This document shows, piece by piece, positions 17,827 through 25,279 of a stretch of 64,000 nucleotides of DNA. The DNA lies in assembly GCF_005869845.1 (NCBI RefSeq), contig NZ_VAWF01000003.1, positions 124,001 to 188,000 on the forward strand, in the 5' to 3' direction. Below the pieces are notes generated by a model. It saw only the letters and a program-made list of their open reading frames with translations. It was not told where the DNA came from and searched no databases. The DNA comes from Fodinibius saliphilus. Lineage in GTDB: Bacteria; Bacteroidota; Rhodothermia; Balneolales; Balneolaceae. The translations under genes and the position numbers were made by a program. Within the stretch, counting starts at the first letter, position 1. Each line of letters begins with the position of its first letter.

Positions 17827-20001
17827 CTACTTTTGTTGGGCCATATAATAGAGTTGTATAACTCGAAGCTCATCATACCCTACTGTTTTGTCGAGCTTGT
17901 TATAAATAGGACGCAGCATATGTGGAGCTATTTCATCAAAGACTTCCAGTACCTTATTCCTTTTGCGGGTTGAAAGTGATGAAGCTTTGACGATGCCCTC
18001 GGGACGTAACTCATTACCATCTTCTAAATATGTTTTAAGATGTTTAATAATAGTCACGTTTTTAACCCCATACTGCTCAGCAAGGTGTTCAACTGATTTA
18101 CCCTCATTAAATGATTCGCCAATTCGTTGGTACTTCTCCTTCTTAGAAAGCTCTTCTTTCTTTTCTTTTAGTACCTTTTCTTGTTCCTCGATCTCATTTT
18201 CTGCACAGTATTTGCGAATGATCTTGAGGAAATCCATTCCATATTTTTTCTTCTTGACCGTTCCCACTCCATAAATTGGAATAAGATTATCGGTAGACTG
18301 GGGGAAGTAATAGGCCATCTCCATGAGCGTAGTATCCGGGAAAATGGCATAGGGTGGAACAGCTTGTTCGTCGGCCAGCTCTTTTCGCTTATCACGAAGT
18401 TGCTCAAAGAGATCTTTTTCATAATTCTTTTCAACTTCAGAAGATGTGCGATCCATTGCTTGATCACCCACAACAGTATCTGAGCGGTCGAGAGCACCAA
18501 ATACATTCTCTTTACCGTCGAGTACAGCACGAGCCTGATCGGTTAGTGATAGGGGACCGTGACTTTCATCTTGTTCCAGATATCCTTGGTGAACGAGCAT
18601 GCGTCCCAGTAAGATCCATTGTTCTTTGGCCCACTCATTACCAATATTGTAGGTAGGGAGTTCAGCATGGCCATTTTCAAGTACCTTGTCTTTAGTAGAT
18701 CCACGTAGGATATCGGCAATATAGTAGGCATCATATTGTTCGCCGGTGCGTACTGCGCAAGACAGAAATTTCTGTGCGTGTACTGTTAAATCTTCTACCT
18801 CGGCATCAATAGAGAGACAATTGTCGCACATGCCGCAGTTGTCGTTTTCATAGGTTTCGCCAAAGTATCCCATTAACGGAATACGCCTGCATTCATCCGT
18901 CTCCATGAACTTCAGCATATCTTTAAGGTGTTTCTCGGCGACTTTTTTCTCCGTACCTTCTTTTTGATTGATGAAGTATTGGATTTTTTGTTTATCGGAT
19001 CGGCTGTATAGCACCAGGCAGTCGGCACGTAGGCCATCTCGGCCGGCACGTCCAATTTGCTGGTAATACGACTCGATGTTTTTGGGCAGATCATAATGCA
19101 TAACAAACCGCACGTTGGGCTTGTCAATACCCATTCCAAATGCGATAGTCGCAACAATAATCTGAATATCATCGCGAATAAACATCTCTTGGTTTCGGTT
19201 TCGAAGCTTCTTCGAAAGTCCCGCATGATACGGCTTTACCGAGTGGCCTTCTTTCTTGAGCTCAACATAGAGTTCTTCTACCTGTTTTCGAGAAAAACAG
19301 TAGATAATCCCCGATTGCTTTTTCCGGGTATAGAGGAAATCCAGAGTTTGTTCCAGCGGATCTTCTTTATCGGCAACTTTAAGAAAAAGATTCTTCCTGT
19401 CGAAACTTGCTAGGAAGGTTTCGGAATCATCGAGCTTTAAAATGTCTTCAATGTCTTCCCGTACGCGAGGGGTTGCCGTAGCAGTAAGGGCCAAGCAGGT
19501 TGCATCGGGGAAATCTTTTCGAATTTCTGTAAGTTCACGATAATCGGGACGGAAATCGTGTCCCCACTCCGAAATACAATGTGCTTCATCAATGGTAAAG
19601 AGGTCGACATCTTGGGTTGCAAGGAGCTTTCTGGTTTTATCCATCATCAGTGTTTCGGGAGCCAGATACAACATCTTTATTTCTCCGTTTCGTACCCGAT
19701 CAACGTTTCTCTGATATTCGTCAGGGCTCAAAGTACTGTTAAGGAAGATGGCAGGGATATCATACTGTTGTAGCTGTTCTACCTGGTCTTTCATTAACGA
19801 GATGAGTGGAGAGACAACGATGGTTAGCCCATCAAAAAGGAGGGCAGGTATCTGGTAGCAAAGAGATTTTCCGCCTCCTGTAGGCATGATGACTAATGCA
19901 TCATCCTTATCTAGAACCTGTGAGATAACTTCTTCTTGCAGGGGCCGAAAATCTTCATATCCAAAAACGTTGTTTAATTTGTTACGTGCTTCTTTAATCA
20001 T
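17827..20001 (-). CDS. recQ: ATP-dependent DNA helicase RecQ
   Basis: 724 aa 3'-5' helicase for recombination and replication-fork repair. Walker A TGGGKS is at residues 41-46, DEAH at 138-141 followed by the aromatic-rich loop CISEWGHDFRPDY, and motif VI is QQIGRAGRDGL. The zinc-binding cysteines lie in CGMCDNCL and the upstream C-R-R-I segment, then comes the winged-helix RQC region. An HRDC domain spans roughly 520-600 (FEQLRDKRKELADEQAVPPY). The C-terminal ~90 residues add a helix-turn-helix module (LAEQYGVKNVTIIKHLKTYL), as in many Bacteroidota RecQ proteins, making it longer than E. coli RecQ (609 aa). Confidence 0.97.
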   Translation of the reverse strand: MIKEARNKLNNVFGYEDFRPLQEEVISQVLDKDDALVIMPTGGGKSLCYQIPALLFDGLTIVVSPLISLMKDQVEQLQQYDIPAIFLNSTLSPDEYQRNVDRVRNGEIKMLYLAPETLMMDKTRKLLATQDVDLFTIDEAHCISEWGHDFRPDYRELTEIRKDFPDATCLALTATATPRVREDIEDILKLDDSETFLASFDRKNLFLKVADKEDPLEQTLDFLYTRKKQSGIIYCFSRKQVEELYVELKKEGHSVKPYHAGLSKKLRNRNQEMFIRDDIQIIVATIAFGMGIDKPNVRFVMHYDLPKNIESYYQQIGRAGRDGLRADCLVLYSRSDKQKIQYFINQKEGTEKKVAEKHLKDMLKFMETDECRRIPLMGYFGETYENDNCGMCDNCLSIDAEVEDLTVHAQKFLSCAVRTGEQYDAYYIADILRGSTKDKVLENGHAELPTYNIGNEWAKEQWILLGRMLVHQGYLEQDESHGPLSLTDQARAVLDGKENVFGALDRSDTVVGDQAMDRTSSEVEKNYEKDLFEQLRDKRKELADEQAVPPYAIFPDTTLMEMAYYFPQSTDNLIPIYGVGTVKKKKYGMDFLKIIRKYCAENEIEEQEKVLKEKKEELSKKEKYQRIGESFNEGKSVEHLAEQYGVKNVTIIKHLKTYLEDGNELRPEGIVKASSLSTRKRNKVLEVFDEIAPHMLRPIYNKLDKTVGYDELRVIQLYYMAQQK

Positions 20002-20133
20002 TGACTAGGTACAATAGTTTGAGATGTAGAACGGTTACCGAATTATTTTTTATTTAGACAATATAGTATACAATAAAAATGGCGAGTTAATTCGCTGTGA
20101 CCGCAAAATTCAGTTTTCAAAATTCCATTAAAT

Positions 20134-20170
20134 AAAAAGCTGGTTCCGTTACCAGTGGTAACAGAACCAG
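20134..20170 (-). terminator. Intrinsic terminator of carAB
   Basis: On the minus strand CTGGTTCTGTTACC (20170-20157) pairs with GGTAACGGAACCAG (20153-20140) across a 3-nt loop, with one mismatch, and is followed by CTTTTTATTT. It begins 9 bp after the carB stop. Confidence 0.85.
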
Positions 20171-20178
20171 TAAAGATG

Positions 20179-23016
20179 TTATTTGCTAAGATATAGGTTT
20201 TTGAATTCGAACGGCTTTTTAAAGTGTTCGTCATTGAAATCTTCCATAAAGTAGATCGTTTCACCGGTAGATTTCATTTCAGGGCCTAACTCTTTTTTCA
20301 CTTCGGGGAATTTGTCAAAGGGGAATACAGGTTCTTTGATAGCCCATTTTTCAAGAGATGATGTTAACTCTTGATCGTCAAAATCTTTGAGTTTAGCTCC
20401 CATCATTACTTTTACGGCTATTTTAGCTTCCGGACGACCTGTTGCTTTAGCAAGAAACGGAATGGTTCGTGTAGAACGAGGATTTGCTTCAAGTACATAG
20501 ACTTTATCCCCCTTGATTGCATATTGGACATTCAGAAAACCTTGAATCTCCATATTGGCAGCAATTTTTTCGTGGTATTCCCGAATTTTATCCAGTGCTG
20601 TGTCACTAAGTGAATAGGTTGGAATTACGGCTGTAGAGTCTCCAGAGTGGACACCCGCAGGCTCAATATGCTGCATGATTCCCGCGATATGAAGCTCGTC
20701 GCCATCATATACGGCATCAACATCAACTTCTACTGCATCTTCCAGGAATTTATCGATTAGGAAGGCATTTTCGGGATGGGTTTTAAGGACCCGTTCGGTA
20801 TAAAATTCAAGCTCATCTTCTTTAACGGCAATCCGCATTCCCTGTCCGCCAAGAACATAGCTTGGGCGAATCAGGACGGGGTAGCCAATCCGGTTTGCGA
20901 TCTCAAGTGCTCCATCTACATCTTCCGCCGTTCCATAGGAAGGGAAAGGGATATCGAGCTTTTTGAGAAACTCGGAAAAGGACCCACGATCCTCGGCAAA
21001 ATTGATCATTTCAAAATCGGTGCCGAAAATTTTAATTCCTTCTTCAACAAAACGTTTACCGAGCTTCAGCGCTGTTTGTCCACCCACCTGCAGGATAACG
21101 CCTTCAGGCTGTTCATGTTCATAGATATCCATAACACGTTCCCAGAATACAGGCTCAAAGTAGAGTTTATCGGCCGTGTCGAAGTCGGTGGAAACGGTTT
21201 CGGGATTACAGTTCACCATGATGGCTTCGTAGCCCATTTCCTGGGCTGCTTTAACAGCATGTACACAAGAGTAATCAAATTCGATACCCTGGCCAATACG
21301 GTTTGGACCGCTGCCCAGAATCATCACTTTTTTACGGTCGGTGACATTACTCTCATTTTCTCCATCATAGGCGGAGTAGAAATAAGGGGTCTCTGCAGGA
21401 AATTCTGCGGCACAGGTATCTACAACCTTAAATGAGGGTTTGAGGTCAAACTCTTTACGTTTTGCACGCACCGCATTTTCAGTAACCTTTTCATCGCCTT
21501 GGCTTAGCAGCCAGGCAATCTGTTCGTCTCCGAAACCGGCCTGCTTAAGCTCAAAGAGATCTTCTTTGGTAATGTTATCAAGTGTTTGGCCTTCGGTTCT
21601 GTTTTCGAGCGAGACCATATATCGAATCTGCTGCAAGAACCAGGGATCCACTTTTGTAATATCTGCAATTTCTTCTACCGAAGCGCCCAGTTTAAAGGCA
21701 TTTCGGATATTTAACATGCGATCCCAGTATGGTTTTTTGAGCCGGTCTCGAACTTCTTTGCGGTCGAGCTCATTATAGCCGTCAGCACCCAATCCGGAGC
21801 GTCCAATCTCCAGCGATTGATACGCTTTATTGAGGGCCTCGGGGAAGTTACGCCCGATAGACATCACTTCACCTACTGCTTTCATCTGGGTTGTAAGCTC
21901 TTCATCAACGTTGGGGAACTTCTCAAAGTTAAATCGTGGAGCCTTTACAATGACATAGTCGATTGAAGGTTCGAAGCAAGCGGAAGTATTTCCGGTAATA
22001 GGATTATCGAGCTCGTCGAGATTGTATCCTACTGCCAGCTTGGTAGCAATTTTGGCAATCGGGTACCCTGTTGCCTTAGATGCAAGGGCTGAGGATCGAC
22101 TCACCCGCGGGTTAATCTCAATAGCCACAAAACGATCGCTTCCCGGTTCTACTGCAAACTGCACGTTACACCCCCCTGCAAAGGTACCAATCGAACGCAT
22201 CATCTTAATGGCAGCATCACGAAGCATCTGGAACTGTTTGTCAGTTAACGTCTGTGATGGGGCTACCGTCACAGAGTCGCCGGTGTGTACTCCCATTGGG
22301 TCGACATTTTCGACGGTACAGATAATAACAACATTGTCGTTGGGGTCGCGAAGCAGTTCAAGCTCGTACTCTTTCCATCCAAATATAGATTCTTCGATAA
22401 GTACCCGGTGAACAGGGCTCATCTCCAGGCCGCGCATTACTTTGCGCTCAAACTCATCTTCCGACCATACGATACCGCCCCCGGCACCGCCCATGGTAAA
22501 GGAAGGACGAATCACGATAGGCAGTCCGCCAAGTTCTTCGGTAATCTCTTTAGCTTCAAGTAAAGATTCGGCAGCACGACTGCGACACTGGGGGATGTCG
22601 ATCTCCTCCATCAGGTCGCGAAACTCCTGGCGATCTTCGGTGATATCTACGGCGTCAATGTCGACCCCGATAATTTTAATATCACGTTCACTCCAGTAGT
22701 TTTCGTGTTGTAAATCTCTTGTAAGGTTAAGACCGGTTTGGCCACCCATAGTAGGCAGTACAGCATCCGGTTTTTCTTTCTCAACAATCTCTTTGATAGA
22801 TTCAATGGTAAGAGGCTTTAGATAGATCTCATCTGCCATCATAGGATCCGTCATAATGGTAGCAGGATTTGAGTTGATAAGAACAACCTCGTATCCATCA
22901 TCCATAAGTGATTTGCACGCCTGTGATCCTGAGTAGTCAAATTCACAAGCTTGTCCAATTATGATGGGGCCGGAGCCAATAATAAGAATTTTTTCTATGT
23001 CGTCGCGTCGTGGCAT
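20179..23016 (-). CDS. carB: Carbamoyl-phosphate synthase large subunit, lacking the allosteric domain
   Basis: 945 aa from ATG at 23016 (a longer frame to 23109 adds 31 residues that do not belong to the family). It makes carbamoyl phosphate for pyrimidines and arginine, taking ammonia from CarA. Two homologous ATP-grasp halves are visible: GSGPIIIGQACEFDYSGSQA near residue 13 and GSGPNRIGQGIEFDYSCVHA near 545. The first half has SFTMGGAGGGI and EINPRVSRSSALASKATG; the second has SYVLGGQGMRI and EANPRSTRTIPFLAKATG. It ends about 30 residues after GPEMKSTGE, so the ~130-residue MGS-like domain that binds UMP and ornithine in E. coli CarB (1073 aa) is absent. Confidence 0.97.
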   Translation of the reverse strand: MPRRDDIEKILIIGSGPIIIGQACEFDYSGSQACKSLMDDGYEVVLINSNPATIMTDPMMADEIYLKPLTIESIKEIVEKEKPDAVLPTMGGQTGLNLTRDLQHENYWSERDIKIIGVDIDAVDITEDRQEFRDLMEEIDIPQCRSRAAESLLEAKEITEELGGLPIVIRPSFTMGGAGGGIVWSEDEFERKVMRGLEMSPVHRVLIEESIFGWKEYELELLRDPNDNVVIICTVENVDPMGVHTGDSVTVAPSQTLTDKQFQMLRDAAIKMMRSIGTFAGGCNVQFAVEPGSDRFVAIEINPRVSRSSALASKATGYPIAKIATKLAVGYNLDELDNPITGNTSACFEPSIDYVIVKAPRFNFEKFPNVDEELTTQMKAVGEVMSIGRNFPEALNKAYQSLEIGRSGLGADGYNELDRKEVRDRLKKPYWDRMLNIRNAFKLGASVEEIADITKVDPWFLQQIRYMVSLENRTEGQTLDNITKEDLFELKQAGFGDEQIAWLLSQGDEKVTENAVRAKRKEFDLKPSFKVVDTCAAEFPAETPYFYSAYDGENESNVTDRKKVMILGSGPNRIGQGIEFDYSCVHAVKAAQEMGYEAIMVNCNPETVSTDFDTADKLYFEPVFWERVMDIYEHEQPEGVILQVGGQTALKLGKRFVEEGIKIFGTDFEMINFAEDRGSFSEFLKKLDIPFPSYGTAEDVDGALEIANRIGYPVLIRPSYVLGGQGMRIAVKEDELEFYTERVLKTHPENAFLIDKFLEDAVEVDVDAVYDGDELHIAGIMQHIEPAGVHSGDSTAVIPTYSLSDTALDKIREYHEKIAANMEIQGFLNVQYAIKGDKVYVLEANPRSTRTIPFLAKATGRPEAKIAVKVMMGAKLKDFDDQELTSSLEKWAIKEPVFPFDKFPEVKKELGPEMKSTGETIYFMEDFNDEHFKKPFEFKNLYLSK

Positions 23017-23124
23017 TCTGTGTAGTGTTGAGTTTTTTAGAAAGTTTATTCTGGATATAATCAGCTGATATGCCAAAACAGTACAATAGAAAGCTGCTTT
23101 AGCTATCATTCAGGTGCTTAAACG

Positions 23125-24243
23125 TCAGACTGGTTCTTGCTTTCCTTCTTTAATCATGTCAATGAACTGGTCAAAGAGATAACGCGAGTCGTGCGGACCA
23201 GGTGAGGCTTCTGGGTGGTATTGTACCGACATACCCGGGAAGTTTTTAAAACGCAACCCTTCGATGGTATCATCATTAAGGTTTACATGAGTGACTTCCA
23301 CCTTGTCTTCATCGAGGTCATCTTCATCTACCGCAAAGCCATGATTTTGTGTAGTAATTTCTACAAGTCCGGTTTCTTTATTCTTTACCGGGTGGTTAGC
23401 TCCACGGTGACCTACAAACATCTTTTTTGTGGCAATACCTTCGGAGAGAGCCATTAGTTGGTGCCCCAGGCAGATCCCAAATAATGGTTTACCTGTACTT
23501 TTAGCGTAGTTTACTATGTCTAAGGCATATGCGCTTGTTGCATCGGGATCTCCGGGACCATTGCTAAAGAAGAATCCATCGGGATTCCATTGTTTAAGCT
23601 CGTCTATATAATCACCTTTAGCAGGAAATACGCGCAGTGTACAACCACGGTCCACAAAGTTATCGATTATACTCTGTTTAATACCATAGTCGAAAGCGGC
23701 AACTTTGAACGGTCCGTCGCTGTGTACTGTGCCCGGTTCTTGGCGGGTTACTTTAGTAGCTAGTTCGAGGCCAACCATATCATCCCAATTTTGTGCTTTC
23801 TCAACGAGTTTATCTTCATCGAGTTCAGTGGAGGAGATAACGGCGTTCATCACGCCTTTAGAACGGATATGGCGTACCAACTTTCGGGTGTCTATGCCGC
23901 TGATACCTACTACTTCGTTGCGTTCTAAGTACTCTTGTAGGTTGCCATCGGCCTGTGGGTTACTATGTTCCCAGGAAAATGAACGGACAATAAGTCCTGA
24001 GATCATGACTTTTCTGGCTTCATCGTCGCGACTCATCGTGCCGTAATTTCCGATGTGTGGGTAGGTCATCATCATGAGCTGACCATAATAACTGGGATCG
24101 GTGAAAATTTCTTGGTAGCCCACCATACTGGTATTGAAGCAAAGTTCGCCGCCAGTGGTACCTTTTTGGCCAATGGCAAAACCGTGTTCAACGGTTCCAT
24201 CAGATAGGGCAATGATAGCTTTATCTCTGGGATACTGAGACAT
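23125..24243 (-). CDS. carA: Carbamoyl-phosphate synthase small (glutaminase) subunit
   Basis: 372 aa. It hydrolyses glutamine and channels ammonia to CarB. The N-terminal domain has ELCFNTSMVGYQEIFTDPSY. The C-terminal class I glutamine amidotransferase has nucleophile C258 in GICLGHQL and the His-Glu pair H343/E345 in QYHPEASPGP. It is upstream of carB in the same direction with 108 bp between them, so the two form an operon. It is preceded by an unusually long leader (from about 24488) with a short ORF and a terminator-like hairpin, suggesting attenuation. Confidence 0.97.
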   Translation of the reverse strand: MSQYPRDKAIIALSDGTVEHGFAIGQKGTTGGELCFNTSMVGYQEIFTDPSYYGQLMMMTYPHIGNYGTMSRDDEARKVMISGLIVRSFSWEHSNPQADGNLQEYLERNEVVGISGIDTRKLVRHIRSKGVMNAVISSTELDEDKLVEKAQNWDDMVGLELATKVTRQEPGTVHSDGPFKVAAFDYGIKQSIIDNFVDRGCTLRVFPAKGDYIDELKQWNPDGFFFSNGPGDPDATSAYALDIVNYAKSTGKPLFGICLGHQLMALSEGIATKKMFVGHRGANHPVKNKETGLVEITTQNHGFAVDEDDLDEDKVEVTHVNLNDDTIEGLRFKNFPGMSVQYHPEASPGPHDSRYLFDQFIDMIKEGKQEPV

Positions 24244-24276
24244 ATCGAGAGGGGTCGTGTTTTGAGAGGTTAAAAT

Positions 24277-24372
24277 TCAGATATAAAAAAAATCCGACAA
24301 CGAATGCGAAGCCGGACTTAAAAAAAGGGAATGGAATGCGCGGTATCTGGAGCCAGCCAGATATGTGTTCAT
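24277..24372 (-). CDS. Putative 31-aa leader peptide of carAB
   Basis: ATG at 24372 to TGA at 24277. It begins MNTYLAGSRYR and ends SLSDFFYI. It lies wholly inside the carA leader, runs through a U-rich stretch and then the whole terminator-like hairpin, and stops 33 bp before the carA ATG. This is the arrangement of E. coli pyrL in front of pyrBI, where translation of the leader prevents hairpin formation. No clear Shine-Dalgarno sequence is present, and the reading frame alone could arise by chance; the support is its placement. Confidence 0.4.
   Translation of the reverse strand: MNTYLAGSRYRAFHSLFLSPASHSLSDFFYI
24285..24326 (-). promoter_or_regulatory. Attenuator-like hairpin in the carAB leader
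   Basis: On the minus strand a run of seven T (24326-24320) is followed by TCCGGC (24316-24311), a 12-nt loop, GTCGGA (24298-24293) and then eight T (24292-24285). The stem has one G-T pair and can extend outward by a few A-T/G-T pairs. It lies about 42 bp before the carA start codon and downstream of the candidate promoter, so it would end transcription unless disrupted. Confidence 0.55.
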
Positions 24373-24494
24373 ATTTTTTGAGGCAGTGTCTTCTGCCGTA
24401 CGTATTTGTAGATCCTTCGTTAAAGATCAAATGAATTTAATTTGGTGTGCGTCATTTTTTGTGCGTGCCGGCCCTTTTCCAGCGCAAAACTGTA

Positions 24495-24525
24495 CAAAGA
24501 TACGAATCCGATTATTTTTTTTCAA
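24495..24525 (-). promoter_or_regulatory. Bacteroidota-type promoter of carAB
   Basis: TTG (24525-24523), a 20-nt spacer, then TATCTTTG (24502-24495) fits the -33/-7 consensus closely. Transcription would start near 24488, giving a leader of about 245 nt. Two further small hairpins in that leader (GGCAG/CTGCC near 24380-24400, ATCTGG/CCAGAT near 24345-24363) could be alternative structures. Confidence 0.6.
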
Positions 24526-24548
24526 CGATAATTTATCTTTTTGTATTT

Positions 24549-24752
24549 CTACTGAGATTGATGGCTTTGAATAATGAAATCTTTGTTCCATTTGTCATAC
24601 GAAACTGACAGATTGTTGGGTTTGCAGCAGATTTGGCAATCTTCAATATACTTTTGAGTCTTGCCTTGAGATGGGTCAATAATGGTATGATTAACCTCTC
24701 CACAATAAGCACAATGGAATGTCGAGTTTTGTGATTCTTCAGGTTGTCTCAT
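24549..24752 (-). CDS. CPXCG-motif cysteine-rich small protein
   Basis: 67 aa from ATG at 24752; a longer in-frame start at 24830 adds 26 residues that are not conserved in the family. Cysteines C14 and C17 (CAYCG) and C39, C42, C43 (DCQICCKP), with DPSQG and YIEDCQ between, match the small CPXCG-motif family (PF14255), probably a zinc ribbon. The usual Pro of CPXCG is Ala here. Function unknown. It is upstream of the carAB promoter on the same strand and is probably a separate transcript. Confidence 0.78.
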   Translation of the reverse strand: MRQPEESQNSTFHCAYCGEVNHTIIDPSQGKTQKYIEDCQICCKPNNLSVSYDKWNKDFIIQSHQSQ

Positions 24753-24927
24753 GTTATGAGAGTTGAGTATTAGGTTTTTTGATTTAAGAGTAGTTAGGTC
24801 CTTAGGTATTGAACTCACTCTACATGACATAACAAATTATGACTTGAAAAAATCCAACCTGCCCATGTTTTTTATAGTTTTAAACTTGCGGAATGGATAA
24901 ACTGCAATAATTGAAAGAAAAAACTGA

Positions 24928-25275
24928 CTACCTTTTTGTTTTATGCCAGGTCTCAGAAAAGTAATACCCGGTTAAGGTGGTAAGTGCTCCTGCTAATCCT
25001 CCTATTGCAACAGTACCGATAATAGCTAGCCATGGTTGAGGTAGACTAAAGATGTTAGCTATTCGTTCAGCTAGTATTCCGTTGCCATTGATATGGGCAA
25101 TCAGTGATTGTAAAAGCCAAAGTCCGCCAATTCCCAGGAATCCATAACCAAAAGAGTGTCGGCCTGATTTGCCAAGCAAGGCGCCCAGTACCAGGCCCGA
25201 TATAGCCAGTGACCACCAAGGGAAAACAAGACTTAATAACCAAGCCGTCAGGGCAAGAAAGAAAGCTAAAAGCAT
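24928..25275 (-). CDS. Small integral membrane protein, function unknown
   Basis: 115 aa. About four hydrophobic segments are visible (roughly 2-16, 20-36, 44-62 and 80-104), with Gly-rich turns such as GALLGKSGRHSFGYGFLG and a basic C-terminal tail HKTKR. It starts 4 bp after the penicillin-acylase gene stop on the same strand, so the two genes are probably translated from one message and may work together at the membrane. I do not recognise the family. Confidence 0.7.
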   Translation of the reverse strand: MLLAFFLALTAWLLSLVFPWWSLAISGLVLGALLGKSGRHSFGYGFLGIGGLWLLQSLIAHINGNGILAERIANIFSLPQPWLAIIGTVAIGGLAGALTTLTGYYFSETWHKTKR

Positions 25276-25279
25276 AGTA

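Noticed and set aside
20776-21435. 219-codon open frame antisense to carB
   Set aside because: A mirror of carB codon bias; the carB protein there is fully conserved.
23017-23109. 31-residue N-terminal extension of CarB
   Set aside because: Its residues do not match the family, while the ATG at 23016 gives the canonical start (MPRRDDIEKIL).
24221-24430. 69-codon TTG-initiated frame through the carAB leader
   Set aside because: The 31-codon ATG frame at 24277-24372 in the same stretch ends right after the hairpin, which fits attenuation better; the longer frame runs into carA without coupling.
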